Assembly (NCBI GenBank): GCA_029721435.1
Contig: CM056588.1
Span: 34,030,930-34,094,929 of the forward strand
Reading direction: 5' to 3'
From: Gymnothorax reevesii
Lineage: Eukaryota > Chordata > Actinopteri > Anguilliformes > Muraenidae
Length of the DNA: 64,000 nt
The notes beneath the pieces were generated by a model that did not search any database, was not told where the DNA came from, and was given only the letters and a program-made list of their open reading frames with translations. Position numbers and translations under genes: made by a program. Numbering within the stretch: the stretch's first letter is position 1; each line of letters opens with the position of its first letter. Below, in pieces: positions 14,340 through 27,700 of the stretch.

Positions 14340-14760
14340 ATGAAAGCTCTGCAACTTTACAGGGAGAGCCGCGTGAACATAGCCCAGAGAAGGTACCACC
14401 CAGGACCCAGCGTAACCCCACACAGCGAAAACTTCATCTGCTCCTCAGCCGACCGCTCGGAGATAAACGCCCCGCACCCAAACAAGAGCAAGCGAAACGA
14501 GGGTAGAGGATATAAATATCGCCCACGGGGCTCCCTCCTTTCCATTCTGCCCATTTTGAGCGGGCGAATGGCTTCTTTTTTATTAATTTTATTTAATTAT
14601 CCCGTGAAGCCCCGTCTCATTCCGCCGGTGCTTCTGGTGCCCCACTCCCACAGTGTAAGCCGTGTAATTTAATAAAGCCCAATAACGAGGCGATTTGATT
14701 AAAAAATTAAGCAGCCACCATCCCTCCCCTTCGGGATGGGAGCCAATATTTCACATTATG
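14340..14760. promoter_or_regulatory. candidate conserved non-coding element
   Basis: A non-repetitive block with GC-rich and AT-rich segments side by side, including TTTTTATTAATTTTATTTAA near 14576 and TGTAATTTAATAAAGCCC near 14664. Its 110-codon open frame resembles no family I know. I read it as a possible cis-regulatory element rather than an exon. Confidence 0.27.
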
Positions 14761-15174
14761 AATGTCGCAAGCTTTATCGAACAGAAATTACCACCGTAGG
14801 GCAAATGAATGCATTCTACGAGATTATAAGACGGCAGGATCCTCACTGGAGAGAGAGGTATATTCTTCATCAGCGTAGAGGACATGGCAGCAGGAGTCTG
14901 TCTGTCAAATGTCAGGTGTGTTTTCAACTCGTCCTCCAGTCATCCCACAATTCAGCATTTGCATGCCTCCTTCCCAGAATACTGTCATTAAATTTTAAAA
15001 AAAAACAGTCGACAATGAAGGAAGAAATCTGACTGTTCCCATCTAGGTGGCATTGAGAATTTTCTTCTCGAAGCATCAAAGACTGAATTATGACATGCAC
15101 ATGCATTTCCACTTGAGAGGGCACAAGACGTTAACCTCTCAACCTCTTATTTTCGCTTAAGTTTTTTGCTTAAG

Positions 15175-15510
15175 TCAGTTCAAAGTCAGAGAAAGCATTT
15201 TTCACATGGCAGAACAATCACAAACATATTCTGTATCTGCAGGTTGCACTGAAGCTACATCACACTTACATTAAGAGAAATAATCGAACCCAGGACGCCA
15301 TGTTTTTATGGCCACAGCATTACATCAAAAAGAAATATCTGATCTTGTACATCATTTCCGGAACATTTCCCAATAATTCACCAGAACATTGGGGATCACA
15401 GGAAACCTTAGGATTGTCACTAAAATTTAAAATAGGACTGAAATCCCGCAGGTTTTACATGTGACAGATCAATGTGGGTCTGCAGGTTTTCTGGGGTTAA
15501 CCACAGCACC
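15175..15510 (+). repeat. dispersed repeat family B, copy 1
   Basis: It shares an ordered series of phrases (TTCAAAGTCAGA, GCTACATCACACTTA, GGACGCCATGTTTTTATGGC, then CCGCAGGTTTTACATG) with 47755-48060 and, inverted, with 59150-59405. It has no coding potential. The family is unknown to me. Confidence 0.65.
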
Positions 15511-15599
15511 ACAAATTCAGATAATCTCCTGACTGCAATTATTACCAGGCATATAATCAACAGTGTGTTATTTATTAATCCAAACCTATAAAAGCAGCC

Positions 15600-15860
15600 C
15601 ATGTGTTCGCTGAAAACGCACCGACTCGCTGACGGAGAAAATGTGTCAATTCCCTCACTGCACGAGAGAAAGCCCTCCGCTGAAACACTATCTGCTACAG
15701 CGAAATGCCTTTATCCGCAATTACGGATTTAATCCCCCTCAATTAATGCAGGAAATTACAGCATGGATCTAGCCGTGGTTGTAAAGCGCGAGTTATCGAT
15801 TTGGATATGAAAACGTGCCACATTCTTCAAGGTTAAGCCTGCACAATCCTCATTACAGCT
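15600..15860. promoter_or_regulatory. candidate conserved non-coding element
   Basis: Complex sequence with CTCAATTAATGCAGGAAATT near 15740 and GAGTTATCGATTTGGATATG near 15790. There is no ORF and no repeat. Function is inferred only from texture. Confidence 0.25.
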
Positions 15861-16314
15861 CCAGTCCTTACGGGCTCCACTATATCAGGGGCGCTAGCAT
15901 TCAGGACAGGGGGTGGGTTTAATGAAGGTGAATTTAATGGGATTTAATGTAGCTGGGGGGCAATATAGCAGTTGAGATGGGGGTTTAACGAAGAGCCGAG
16001 GAGCACAGGGTAGGGCAGATAGACCCACACTGCTCCACTCCTTCCTTACAATTCATTTCAAATTCTGCATGTTGAGCTGAGGCAGGCCAAAGAAGTCCTT
16101 TTGTTCCCAAACAGGGGCCCAGAGAGTCAGTGTTTACGCACTACACAAGAGTCAGGAGAGGATGGGAGGGCACAGGTGATGGAATTTCTGAAGTATTATC
16201 ATCATTACATTTGATTTTGTCTGGGAGGAAACTTTATTGAGAAACCGAATAGCACTTTCCTCTGAAAGCTCATTATACGGTCTGCTCCATCTCTCTCAGC
16301 CTATTGCAGGAATC

Positions 16315-16495
16315 GCCGAATCCAAACCTCTGATCCAAATCCAGCCCTTATATATTTTTCTCCTTGGTAATTAACAGAGCAATCACTGCTTCTGATTGGC
16401 TAAACTGTAATCACACCTAACTAAGGTAAAAGGAGCGTGGAAAACCAGCAGGTATCGGACCTCGAGGACCATAATTTGGCGATGTCTGGCCTATT
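16315..16495 (+). repeat. dispersed repeat family A, copy 2
   Basis: It matches family A through CTTGGTAATTAACAGAGCAA, TTCTGATTGGCTAAACTGTA, GGTAAAAGGAGCGTGGAAAA and CCAGCAGGTATCGGACCTCG. It lies in the same orientation as the copy at 13962-14095. Confidence 0.55.
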
Positions 16496-16588
16496 AGAAA
16501 ACTGCGAAAGCACAAAACTAAAAGAATAAAAAGGTACAGGCCAGTTATTCACTATAAACTTGTGGAATATTAATTACTCTAGCATGCG

Positions 16589-16620
16589 CGCACACACACA
16601 CCCACACACACACACACACA
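16589..16620. repeat. (CA)n microsatellite
   Basis: A CA-dinucleotide run with one CC interruption. Confidence 0.9.
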
Positions 16621-16857
16621 GCATTGACTGTATATGCATATGGACAGCATAACAGCCCCCCAGAAGTGATGTCAAAAATATCTTGATCACCATCTAGTGG
16701 CTGCAGTATAGGTTATTAAAGTGCCCTCTCCATATGAGTGGACGGGACATGGGCCACGCTAAATAATCAAGTTTATATCATGATTTTGTTCTGAAGATGG
16801 TTTCCGTCATTTTAAGATATTCTTACCACGCTGATGTATGTTCAAGTGTTAATTTTT

Positions 16858-17580
16858 ACCCCTCGGCCGACTCTGGCCGGAAGGGTTGTCGTCACCTGCG
16901 TGTCCGTCCGTCGTCCGGCGTCCGTCCATGATTTTGTCCGTGCCAGTACTCGGCAACTAATGATCGCAGCTTCACCAAACATGGTATGGTAACTCCCTAT
17001 GACCCATAGATGTGCAATGTCGGGTTTTTTTGCTGGATTTTACCTTTGACCTTAGCGCCGTGACCTTGACCCTGGAAATCTTGTCCGGGTGATATTGTCC
17101 AGGCCAGTACTCAGCAACTAATGATCACAGCTTCACCAAATTTGGTAAGATAACTTACTATGACCCATAGATGTGCAATGTCAGGTTTTTTGCTGGATTT
17201 GACTTTTGAACTTAGCACTGTGACCATGACCCTGGAAATATTGACCGGGTCAGTTCTCGGCAATTAATCCTCACAGCTTCACCAAATTTGGTTTGCTAAC
17301 TCACTATGACCCATATATATGCAACATCAGGTTTTTTGCTGGATTTCAGCGTTTGACCTTAGCGCTGTGACCTTGAGTCAGAAAATCTTGTCCGGGTCAG
17401 CACTCAGCAACTACTGATCGCTGCTTCAACAAATTTGGTATGGTAACTCACTGTGGAACATGGATGTGCAGGGTCATGTTTTGCTGGATTTCACCTTTGA
17501 CCTTAACGCTGAGACCTTGAGGCAGGAAATCTTGTCCGAGCCCAGCAGTATTCAGCAATGCGTTATGTTTTCTTATGATA
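16858..17580. repeat. tandem array of about 145-160 bp units
   Basis: About four imperfect units each carry TTTGACCTTAGCGCTGTGAC, AATCTTGTCCGGGTCAG, a GCAACTAATGATCGCAGCTT-type segment and TGCTGGATTT. The TGCTGGATTT motif recurs near 17030, 17190, 17337 and 17482. The left end, rich in CCGTCC, looks like the start of a dispersed element I have seen in fish DNA. There is no protein-coding signal. Confidence 0.75.
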
Positions 17581-17599
17581 TGTTTTATTTAGCCATCAG

Positions 17600-18650
17600 A
17601 TACTATAAAAAGGGGATGTAAAGTGGTGATTGACAGATGTGATTCACAACGCATCCAAAGGGAGGAAGTCATCTTCTAGCTCATTTCCGGGAATTCTTCA
17701 ATGCTGGAATGCGACCATCGAGAAGATTAACATTACATGTGTAAATTGCTGGGTTCCAGTACAACTGAATATAACCCATGGTGATTTTCAAAGTCCAACA
17801 AAAATTGACTGTAGCATTGACTTTGCTCTGAACATGGCGTCAAGAATTGTTTGCAGCGATGCAATCACTGATAAGTAAAGCCAGTTAGCAAGCTAGTTTA
17901 GCAAGATACTATAATAGGTCATGGTTGGCTAGCTAATTAGGTGGCCAAGTTACAAAATCACAATTTACTAGATAGCCAGCAAGGTAGCCAACTAGTAAAT
18001 CGGCATTCAGTAACAGGTCACCGAATTCGCTGGCAAGGCAGTTAGAACAAATGTAAAACACAATATCGAGGAATCCATTTACCCAGCCACTGTATTTAGC
18101 TACCTTTTTTAATGGTTTTTACGAGGTAATTTAACCATACTAAATGTATTAGCCACCTAGCTAGTTCATAATCAACAATTGGCGCAAATTTGTAAAGGCT
18201 GACAGGAGCAGTAGGCAACAGCATAGACATCAAACATAGCCAAACCTTTAACAAGTTTTCAGTCGTGTAAGAGCCTAACATTCCATTATGTTTCCTAAAA
18301 AGACCATGTAGAGTATTTAAGGCTAACAATTACATTTGATGCCACAGAACACAGTCCCAGTTTCTAATTTTCTGAAGCAGCCAGTGTGAGACTGCATTAT
18401 AAAAAAGTTTAGGGGATGTGCTTGTGGCTGAGTAGAGCGCGGGTATAGCCAAGATCTCGAGACTTCGCTCAATCCTCCGATCACTAATGATCCGCAGACT
18501 CTCGGACCTAACGTGCAAGATGGCAGCATCCGTATGATAAATATTTTGGCTCTATTTAGTGCACTCCATTTAGTAGTGGAGATGTGTCGTCCATCTTTAT
18601 ATACAAATGGTAAATAGACTGCATTTATAATATGTTTTCTAGTCACATGA
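17600..18650. other. gene-free DNA
   Basis: An 82-codon open frame at 17630-17878 has no recognised domain. At 17880-18010 the sequence is rich in GCTAGC/TAGCTA-like words often seen in fish non-coding DNA. No exon is supported. Confidence 0.4.
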
Positions 18651-18654
18651 CTTG

Positions 18655-18880
18655 ACCCCAAAGCACTTTACATTTATGCCTCACATTCACCCTGATGGCA
18701 GAGGCATGCAAGGCACCACCCTGCACATCAGGAGCAGTGTGGGGTTCAGTGTCTTGCTCAAGGACACTTCAACATATTCTCTGGAGGAGCCGGGGATCGA
18801 ACCAGGAACCTTCAGGGCTCTACCTGCTGAACCATGCCACCCCACAGTCTGTGGCATGCCCGCGCACACGGGCACACAAA
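18655..18880. repeat. dispersed teleost-type interspersed repeat
   Basis: It contains CAAAGCACTTTACATTTATG, CATGCAAGGCACCACCCTGC, TGTCTTGCTCAAGGACACTT and CCGGGGATCGAACCAGGAAC. I recognise this order from an abundant fish repeat. The GATCGAACC segment resembles an inverted Pol III B box, so a tRNA-derived origin is possible. The family is not assigned. Confidence 0.6.
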
Positions 18881-19389
18881 CATCCCCCTACGATTTATGC
18901 ATTTACAGTATACGGTACAGTGAGGATAGTCATTGCATTTATTTTCAAATGCATTTCAATCAAAGCTATACAAGCTAAACTTAAAAAAATGCCCATCCTG
19001 ATTGGCCAGAAAAGTGCCCTAAATGCTAAACTGCATGAAAAAGCAAGAAAACTAATGCAAATGTTTTCCATTCCATCATATTTTGCAAACTTTCATTAGA
19101 GCACAACTATATTTCACACACGATAAAACATCCCTGATCACCACCTAAGCTACATGATCACGCTTCAGCCCTTGGCCTAATAACGCGTCAGCAAACGTGG
19201 AGTTCTGGCCCGGGATTAAAACAGTCTTATTATGCTCTGTATCCACATTTAAAAACAGCGAGTGAACTTCGGGGTTATGGCAGTGAGCTTTGCACCCCTG
19301 TCACCGAGCTTCCACATGCTTGATGTGAACAGTGTGTGGTTACTGTAGACAACATTAACCAACCCACCTCCTTTACTGCCCAACAAACA

Positions 19390-19600
19390 TACAGTGCTGT
19401 GATTAAGTATTTGCCTCCTTCCTGATTTTTTTTTTTTTTTTTGCGTATTTGTCACATTAAAATGCTTTAGATCATCAAACAAATTTTATCATTAGACAAA
19501 GATAACCCAAGCAAATACAAAATGTGGTTTAAAAACATTTCATTGATTAAGGGAAAAAAGCTATCAACACCTTCGAGGCCCGCTGTGAAAAAGTAATTGT
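19390..19600. repeat. DNA-transposon terminal-region relic
   Basis: It begins ACAGTGCTGTGATTAAGTAT and continues TTTGTCACATTAAAATGCTT, AGATCATCAAACAAATTTTA. This resembles the end sequence of a common fish DNA transposon. An internal poly-T tract sits at about 19426-19442. No opposite end or target duplication was found. Confidence 0.4.
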
Positions 19601-19639
19601 GTGCCATCACATTTGGACAACGTGCACTGTGGCCAAACA

Positions 19640-20060
19640 AATCAATAATTCTTTTTTTTTTTTTTGTTTTTGAGGCAAACGGATGTCAAGTACCATGGAG
19701 GAAAGAGATAAAGGACTATCCAGACTGTCACCAGTGACAAGTCCCAAAGCCATGCTCTGTCATGGCATGGGCCTGAGTCAGTGCCCCTGGCGAGGGTAAC
19801 GTGCACTTCTGTGAAGAACCAACAATGCAAAACCTAATTTTCCATGCATTACAAAGGTGTGGTTGCGCAAGATGCAGCTGCTGTGCTAGCCTCCCTGCAG
19901 TACCGACTTGTCCCCAGTAGGGAATGTGTGGCAAATTTTGAGACGGAGAATGCGAGAATGAAGACCCAAAATCACTGCTCACCTTAAGACTTGTTTGCAG
20001 GAAGAACAGGACAAAACTCCACCTGAAACACTTAATCACGGTGTTTTTCAGTCTCCGAAT
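19640..20060 (+). repeat. diverged DNA-transposon relic
   Basis: Phrases such as GCAGGAAGAACAGGACAAAA, CTCCACCTGAAACACTTAAT and AGTAGTGGCAACATTAAACA resemble the 3' part of an abundant fish transposon reading frame. Frameshifts and stops prevent an intact product. The family assignment is from memory of the repeat's texture only. Confidence 0.35.
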
Positions 20061-23040
20061 GTTTAAGTGCCATAAAAAGTAGTGGCAACATTAAACAATT
20101 GTTTAATTGTGCTGCTGTATTGTTTTTAATGTAATACAGGTCAAAGAACATTAACAAATCATTGTTTTCGGGTTTATTTTTGATTTACCACTCCATCCTA
20201 ACTTTTTTCTGATTTAGGTTTGTAGCTTCATACCTTGGTCCAAGGCCTTTGCGTAGAACGAGCTTCTCTTTCGGCTTCCAGGCAGTTTTCCCTAAAGAGG
20301 GAGCCGTCATCTCCTACACCTAGACAGAGAGCCGAAAAAAAATGCAATGTTCTTAGGTAAGTCGATCAAATTCTGTGCACCAACCAGAGCCTCCGAGAGC
20401 TCTTATAACGGACCCGTCGCAGGGGCAGGGGGGTCATTTCCCCACAGATACTTTTTAGTACGTCATCCCATTTTTACCCATTAGAATACCCTCATTGAAC
20501 TGAAAAGCGAAATATGCCGGCGGATTTAATGGGTGGAGACAAATCTGGACGGATATTCATTTTCTGGCCACGACAATATCAACCTGAGCGTCAGAAAAAA
20601 CAGCATCATTTACACGCACATCCACTCACTTGCAATGATCGTGATAATGACATTTACAATCCACGTTTGGCTTGTCTTTTTGAGAGCGGTGGCTATTAAA
20701 AAAAAATCTTTTATCTTGTAGAGAAAATATGTCTGTTTGCATTGGAATGTATATGCCATACTATTTGAGCTTGAGATTTATAATTGGTCTGGTCTTAATT
20801 GTTGGTGCAGTTCTCTTGAATAAAACTTCTAAAAACAACATACAATGTGCCAGCTGATGAGCAAAATAAATCAAATGTGGTATTTACTGAGAAATATGGA
20901 GCTCCAGGAGAGGTCAGAGGAGTTCGAGAACATTTTGACTGAAACCCAGGGTCTCGCTGCCAGGATCCACACTCACGCAGGGGATCTCATAATGACCAAA
21001 GGTAGATTTTTTTTGATGAGGGACTAGGAGATTTTTGTCCAAACCTCCAACACAGGCGTATCAACATATGCATCTCACCACCCCCTACCCGCCCCAATGG
21101 TCAAGCCAGAGTTCTGTCCTCAATAATAAGACAGCGATTGGACGTACCTCAAAATCAGCTAGTCAAGAATGTGAAGGATTGTTATGGTGCATAACATTGT
21201 CGAACCATAACAGTGGCCATTTCAAATTCGGCAAGAAAAAGTGCTCTGTTCGAAGGACATCCCCTAAATGCAGATGGAAAAATCTTGACTATTTGTTTAA
21301 AGCAGAATATTCAGAAAGATCCTAGTATGTTCCCAAACTCATAAAGCATAATGAAATTGCTCAGTTGTGTTGTCATGCAACACTTGCAAACATAGGAGGC
21401 AAGTACTGAACATAAAGTACAGTACATTTTCAGTACATAAAGTACTGAAAATAGGGGAGTGAGTAAACATTCCATATTTTTTCAGGAAATAAAGGTTAAA
21501 TCTGAAGTGTTATTTTAGCTTATTTCATTGAATCATTAAAGTTTTTTTTCCATGTTTGGAGATAAAAATGCCATTCAGTTGCCTTAATATGTATTTTATA
21601 ATCCTCTTTGGTCTTTCAGGGTCAAGAATATTTTTGGTTTGTTCAGTTTATCATGCATCTAATGCAGTGCACAAAATTGATCTTTTCTACTACAGGTCAT
21701 CAGTGCGCCTAACCTCTATACATATGGCATCTTATAAATGTATGGGAAAATGATGCAAGGACTTTTATTTATAAATAGTGATAAGGGTGGCACTTAATTT
21801 TTTTTGTTTTGGTAAACCATTTTGCCACATTAAACAATTGACTCTGACCACTCTGTTAACTTCTGGAGTCCAATATTTTATATGGACTATTTCATCAAAA
21901 TATTTCTCGCTGTCCGAGTTTCCGTATTTTGGATAGGAAATGAAGAATAAAGAATAAGGAATTTAGTTTCTTGTTTATGATTATAGAAAATAATGATGAC
22001 TTTTTCCCTGGCAAACATTGTATTTAAATTAAGTTCGGTTATTTAAAACTTATTAAACACAAATTCTTTAAATTTTGCATGTTGTATCCTTCATTATTCA
22101 CATATCCTCATGCCACAACAGAATCACAGTAATTTCCAAATTATGTATGTTCATTATCAGCTTGTGAAATCAAGCACCATGCATCTGATGGAATTTTCTT
22201 TTTTTTCCCCTGAATACATGACTTAACTGTTTTCAAGACTCATTCCTCCAAATGTTTTGATGTGATTATGAAATACAGTTGTGACGTTGTCCAGTGATTC
22301 ATTACAGGTTATATTTCATTCCACGTTAGTTCCGCCACAGGAGCAGGAGAGATTTGGATATGTTTTGCTAGTGTCTCTATGTCAAATATCTGCTTGTGCT
22401 ACTATTATTCTGACAAGGGAACGAAATCGGAATAGTTTTAAATAACCTTTGACTCGCAAGTTAGGTGCTACTTCACAAAGCGAGGCTGCGGATTCAATAA
22501 GATAACTCAAGAAAATAAACCACAGAATCCGGAACATGGACTCCTGCAGCTCTGTGTCTCACTCAGTGCTCTCATCCAGGTAATCCAGTAATTCTGCTGT
22601 ATGATACACCTCACTGGGATCATTTTACACAAAAACTCGAGCTTGGTTCAGTTATCCTGCTAATGCAGTAATCTTGCTTTTTGAAACAAGTAAAACTCAG
22701 AACCCTCTAGCATCTTGAATATGGAGCCAAGGTTCAAAAAAGAATTTTTTTGTGGCGCGATCCTCGTGTGAATCCCTAATGTGTGTCCTTGCAATTCAGC
22801 ATATTGCATGTCTGTTAGTTGTATGTGAGCTGTGATTGGTTTACATCATGTGCGTCTCCCTGCTTGGCTTGAATCTTGCAACACGGTATTCTACTAATGA
22901 GCAAATGATGAGTGTTTAAGCCCTCTTCATGGGTGCTGCTGGATTGAAAATTTGCAGTCATACTGAAATCCCAGTCATATGTATGTAAGCAAAACTTCAT
23001 CTTTGTCTAAATGCAACTAGTGCTTCAGTGAAAGCCAGAC
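20061..23040. other. gene-free DNA
   Basis: AT-rich sequence with no supported exon and no recognised transposon end. The region around 21400-21450 has several short CAGTACATAAAGTACTG-type palindromic words. Confidence 0.35.
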
Positions 23041-23074
23041 AGGCAACTTCTGTTGTCACCAGTTAATTTGAACA

Positions 23075-23300
23075 CACCTCCAATCCTAATCAGTGTCCAG
23101 GATTGGGACAGAGTTCGAGTCTGCTTACTTCAATCCTGTTCTTCAACTCCAGTTTTAAAGAACAAGCTTCCAATCTTAATCAGGGTCCAAGACCGGAGCC
23201 ACGTTCTTCTTAATCCCTCCAAGTCTGTTCTCTTTGTCAAGTTTGTCAGGAACAAGCTTCCGACCCTGATCTGGGCCCAGGACTGTGACTGAGTTCTTCT
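23075..23300. repeat. three tandem units of about 90 bp
   Basis: Units begin near 23082, 23171 and 23262 with variants of AATCCTAATCAGTGTCCAGG and share a following (G/C)AGTTCTTCT-like segment. Spacing of 89 and 91 bp supports imperfect tandem duplication. Not coding. Confidence 0.65.
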
Positions 23301-24440
23301 CAAGCAACAACCCTCCTCTTGGTGGGTAGTCCAGTACTGGCAAGTGCTTTAACATGCAGCAGCACACTGGAAGCCATTGCTCATTACACCTGTGTCGAAC
23401 TGTCTCTCATTTTCTCAACAGTTCCCCCCTACCCGTTTTCTCCAGCGCTCCATCCCCATCATTAACATACGGCTGCCAATAAATAATTATGATGGGTAAT
23501 TGATTCATGCTGCGGCTCATTGCACTGTAGTAGGCTACCCTATCTTCTGTTGGCTTTCATGCTTTCGCTTTATTATTTTTTTTTTTCTTTTTTTTGTGTG
23601 CGTGTGTGAGCGTTTTACAGCCACTACTGAGAACTTCTAGTTGGTTGTGCATCGCTGATGCCTCTATTTTAGATCCTGTTATACTTACTAGGCCATTTAC
23701 AAGTAGTTTGGCTATCCTCTCTTTCTTCTATCTTTTGTCATTAAATTCAAGTGTGAGCCGTCGGGTTGAGTCCTATGGTGATACCGTCGGGGATCCTGCA
23801 GTAATAATTAAAGGTGGGGCTGTTTTGTTCGAGGGAGCCACCGATGAGGACAACCACACAAAGGTTCCTATTGTGACGAAAATCCTTTATTTGATGTTTT
23901 TGGTTTTTTTTTGGATCTGAATGACTGCTGCAGAGATGGTTTCTGGGATTTATGTTCCTTGTTGTCATGTGATTGTTGTTTATACTGAAGGTATGGACTG
24001 GGCCCCCTCCTATAAGCTTTTTTTAGCTTTCCTGGGGTGATCCCATTTCACATGGTATCTTGATATAGTCCCCAAAACTGTGCTTTCTTGTCCGATACGT
24101 GTGAATCAACTTGAAATGAATGAATGAATGAATGAATATATGAAATCACCAGTTGTATTGCAAGTCTGACGCAACACTTGATTCCTGGTCTAGACCATGA
24201 CCCATGACAGTTTTGGGTTTTAATCAGCACAGTTATCGAGCAAACTCAGTAATCCTATGATAGGAGTCTGCATTCTACCATTGGAGTTTGCTTTTTTTGG
24301 GTATTGTTCAGTAATCAAATGAACAAATGCACAGACAGAACAGTACAACAGATTCAGAATTCAAGACTCCAGTCTTCTCCACTTCCCCCCATCCAGTTTC
24401 TCTGTTGAAGTCTACAGGCCTGGGGAGGTTTTTTTTTTTC
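23301..24440. other. gene-free DNA
   Basis: No supported exon. It holds a poly-T tract near 23575-23597 and a (GAAT)n run at about 24116-24137. Confidence 0.4.
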
Positions 24441-24443
24441 TTT

Positions 24444-24459
24444 GGGGGGGGGGGGGGGG
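24444..24459. repeat. poly-G tract
   Basis: Sixteen G residues preceded by a poly-T tract. Confidence 0.9.
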
Positions 24460-24473
24460 AGACTCAGTTGTAC

Positions 24474-24597
24474 GAGTGACAGGCCTCTCTCCCAGTGATT
24501 GGGCCAAGTTGTAAGAGTGACAGGCCTCTCTCCCAGTCACTGGGCTAGGCTTTAAGAATGACAGGCCTCTCTCCCAGTGATTGGGCCGGTCTGATGG
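24474..24597. repeat. three tandem 41-bp units
   Basis: ACAGGCCTCTCTCCCAGTGA occurs three times at exactly 41-bp spacing (unit starts 24474, 24515 and 24556), with a few substitutions. A young minisatellite-like triplication. Confidence 0.85.
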
Positions 24598-24784
24598 ATG
24601 AGCAGTTCTGCCCACTGATTGCCTCCCTGAATCAAACAACTGCCAGGCCTTTAAAACCCATTTCAGGCATTGAGTATTATTGTAGCCTCTGGACGAAGTT
24701 GGGCAACTATTGTGGATTTGCATGTGTCATCACTGCCACTGCCGCCACATCCACGTCCGTAGACGCTTTCTTGTGGACACTCTA

Positions 24785-27700
24785 CAGGCTCTAATTTTTG
24801 GCCGATTACTTTCATATTTGGTCTGGACATGTGCTACATGTCACTGATAACACCTATCGAATTTGGTTGCCATGGCGCCAGTATTGGCCGTATAATATGC
24901 AAATTAGTGGCAAAACAGAGATTTCCTAGTGGACGCAGTTCAGGTTGCAATTCTTGACCGATTACTTTAATATTTGGTATTGACGTCTTACATTTCACTT
25001 ATGACACCTATTGATTTTGGTTGCCATGGAGAGAGAATTGGTTGAATAATGTGCAGAGGAGGTTTTGCAGGGTATAGGCAAATTTGCCCACAGCCCAATT
25101 TGAACCATCTTCTCGTTATATGTACCTACTTGTGGGACTGTCCAGAAAATAGATTTGAAATGTGGTATTGCATACAGGAAGTGAACTGTGACCTATTTAG
25201 TGATTTCAAGATTTTTGTGGGGCAAGGCCTCGAAAAGTCAATATTTAAACACATGAATTATTGTTCTGAAAAACCAGATGATTTTTAATGGTGAAACAAC
25301 AACATGACGGACATTTTGATACCAAACGTAAGTATATATGAGCCCCTCAGAACAACAGAGGTCTAACTCAGATTTTCTAATTTTCTGAGTTAGACCCACA
25401 TTTTTCAATTCATGCAATAATGGGCCAGAAAATTGGTAGTTCCATCTCTGAAACACAGATAGTAGTGCAGAGTGGTCTACCTCCAAAATTATTATTTTTG
25501 CATGTTTCGCTTAAAAACTAACAAAAATCATCAACATTGACTGCAAAATACTTTCTGCCCATGACAGCGAAGATTCAAAGGATGTCACTTCGAGACAGAT
25601 CTAAATACTTACTGGCATGCTGAATTTCACACCGTCAAAACCGGAAGCGGTTTTCTCAAAATGATAAAAAATTGAGTTAGACCACTATTGTTCTGAGGGG
25701 CTCATATGTGAAAAACTGAAGAAGTTTCAGACAATTTTCCATTGAAAAATGCATCTGTTTTGATGCAAAATGTAAAGTTCATCTTGAAAAAAAACCAAGT
25801 TCCTATGAAAACACACCTTAGATATTTTTACTAAAGTTGCCTCATATAGTTGGCTAAATAATGTGCAAGTGTTATTAAATTGCGAGACCGGTAACATGGT
25901 GTATTCAAGCCATTTTTATTATATACTACATATTTCTCAGAAAACCCATTTAGATGTTTTCATAAACACATTGTCTAGGCTGTATACAGGCCTTGTGGAT
26001 TTTAGGATGTAATTATAGGCTGAGAATTTTCCAGAAGACATTGGTATTGTTAAGCATTGGTCATCATATTGCTTACAAATGGAACACCTTCGATGTGATG
26101 ATGTTCCCTACATTAAACTTGAAATGGTTTTTACACGTAAAAACAGATGTCTCCTCCTTCCCCCATTTCACATTTTAGAGTTATGGCCCGCAAACGAGTC
26201 CCACCCTTCAATATGCCTAAATCCAAATTGTTGCCATGGAAACAGAAAAAATATTAAAGCTGCAAGTAGCGTTGGACGGGTCCTTGCCCTCCCGCGCAAG
26301 TGGAAACGGGGGAGAGACGCATTCGAGCGCCGTCGAGCATTGTCATTCGTTGGACAGCACGAGACTGAGGAAAATGTTTTATGTTGAATTGAGTGCAAAC
26401 CCCTTTACTGAAAGAGATTTTTCTTTAGTATAATGGAGCTATGAGCCATGCGACCTGGTCAAACTTTCAGAAGCAGATTTTATCACTGCTGTGTATTGTG
26501 CAATCTTCCCCCATTCATGAACTTCGAGAAGGGAGATGAGCCATGTGATCCTACTGCCACCCGGTGGTCAGAATGTGTAGCAGCAGAAAGAAAAACACTG
26601 AAAATCAATAATAATCAAGAAATTAATAAATGCTTCTTGCAGGTAAATCCTAGAAAGCTGAAATTTCGGGAGCATGTTCACTGAATAAAGACAAAAGTTT
26701 TATACACTGCAACTTATGGTGAATTCAGAAGTGTGTCACTGTATATTTTTCAAAATATGAATATTCATAACATGTTTATATCTGAAGAAATATCAATTGT
26801 AATGGTACCACACTTGGCATTTTGTTTGGTGACATAGAGATTATGAATTATCCCGATGGACATTTTGATACGATGAACGGTTTGTCCACAGCAAGAATGT
26901 ATATCTTACTGTACAGTGTATTATGTACATTAAAATTTTTATTTCAAAAAATCTCCTATGGATTTTCACAAAATTAGGTGACAGTACAGGCCATGGTACA
27001 GCAATGATCAGTGATTTTTTTCAAAATTGTATGACATTGCAACAGGCTGTGGTGAAAGCGAAAGTCCCATTTTGGCGTATTTAGGTGGCGCTAGAGAGCC
27101 ATTTTGTGTCTTTGGTGGAGAATTTTCAGATTGTAAAAATATTTGAAGCCATGTAGAAATTACCGCAACATTTGCTTTGTTTTCGAGCATGTTTAAGGGG
27201 TCAAATGAAGGTTGGAAATTGCCTAGGCATCGAAAAAAGGCAGTGAAAGTGGCTGGGGACCCCATCTTTGACGCCTCATAAAATCCGAACCGTTCGACTT
27301 TTGAAAAAGTTGTACGGTGATTTTCATCGGCAGAGTGTGCTTTGTCATCTATTAGCATTTGGGGTCGATACAATGAACGCCCTTAAAGGAGTTCGCGTTT
27401 GTTCGAGGGCAAATTTTGGCAAAATTTAGGGGGAAAAGGAAATTTTGATATGCAAATTGCGGACTTCCTGTTCGATTTAGGTAATGGGTGTTGATTGTTC
27501 ATTTTTAGGCCTTGATGAGATGAACAATATAGTGTTGGTTCCATCTCTCTATGACTTTCCTACTGGTCGTGGTGGCCGTCTAAGTGCAAATGAAATGTTT
27601 CTTGGTGGCGCTAGAGAGCCATTTAAATTCAAAAGCAGTTCAAACCCTCAAAATGCACATCTACATGTTATGGAGAGACACTATATGAAATTTGGTGAGA

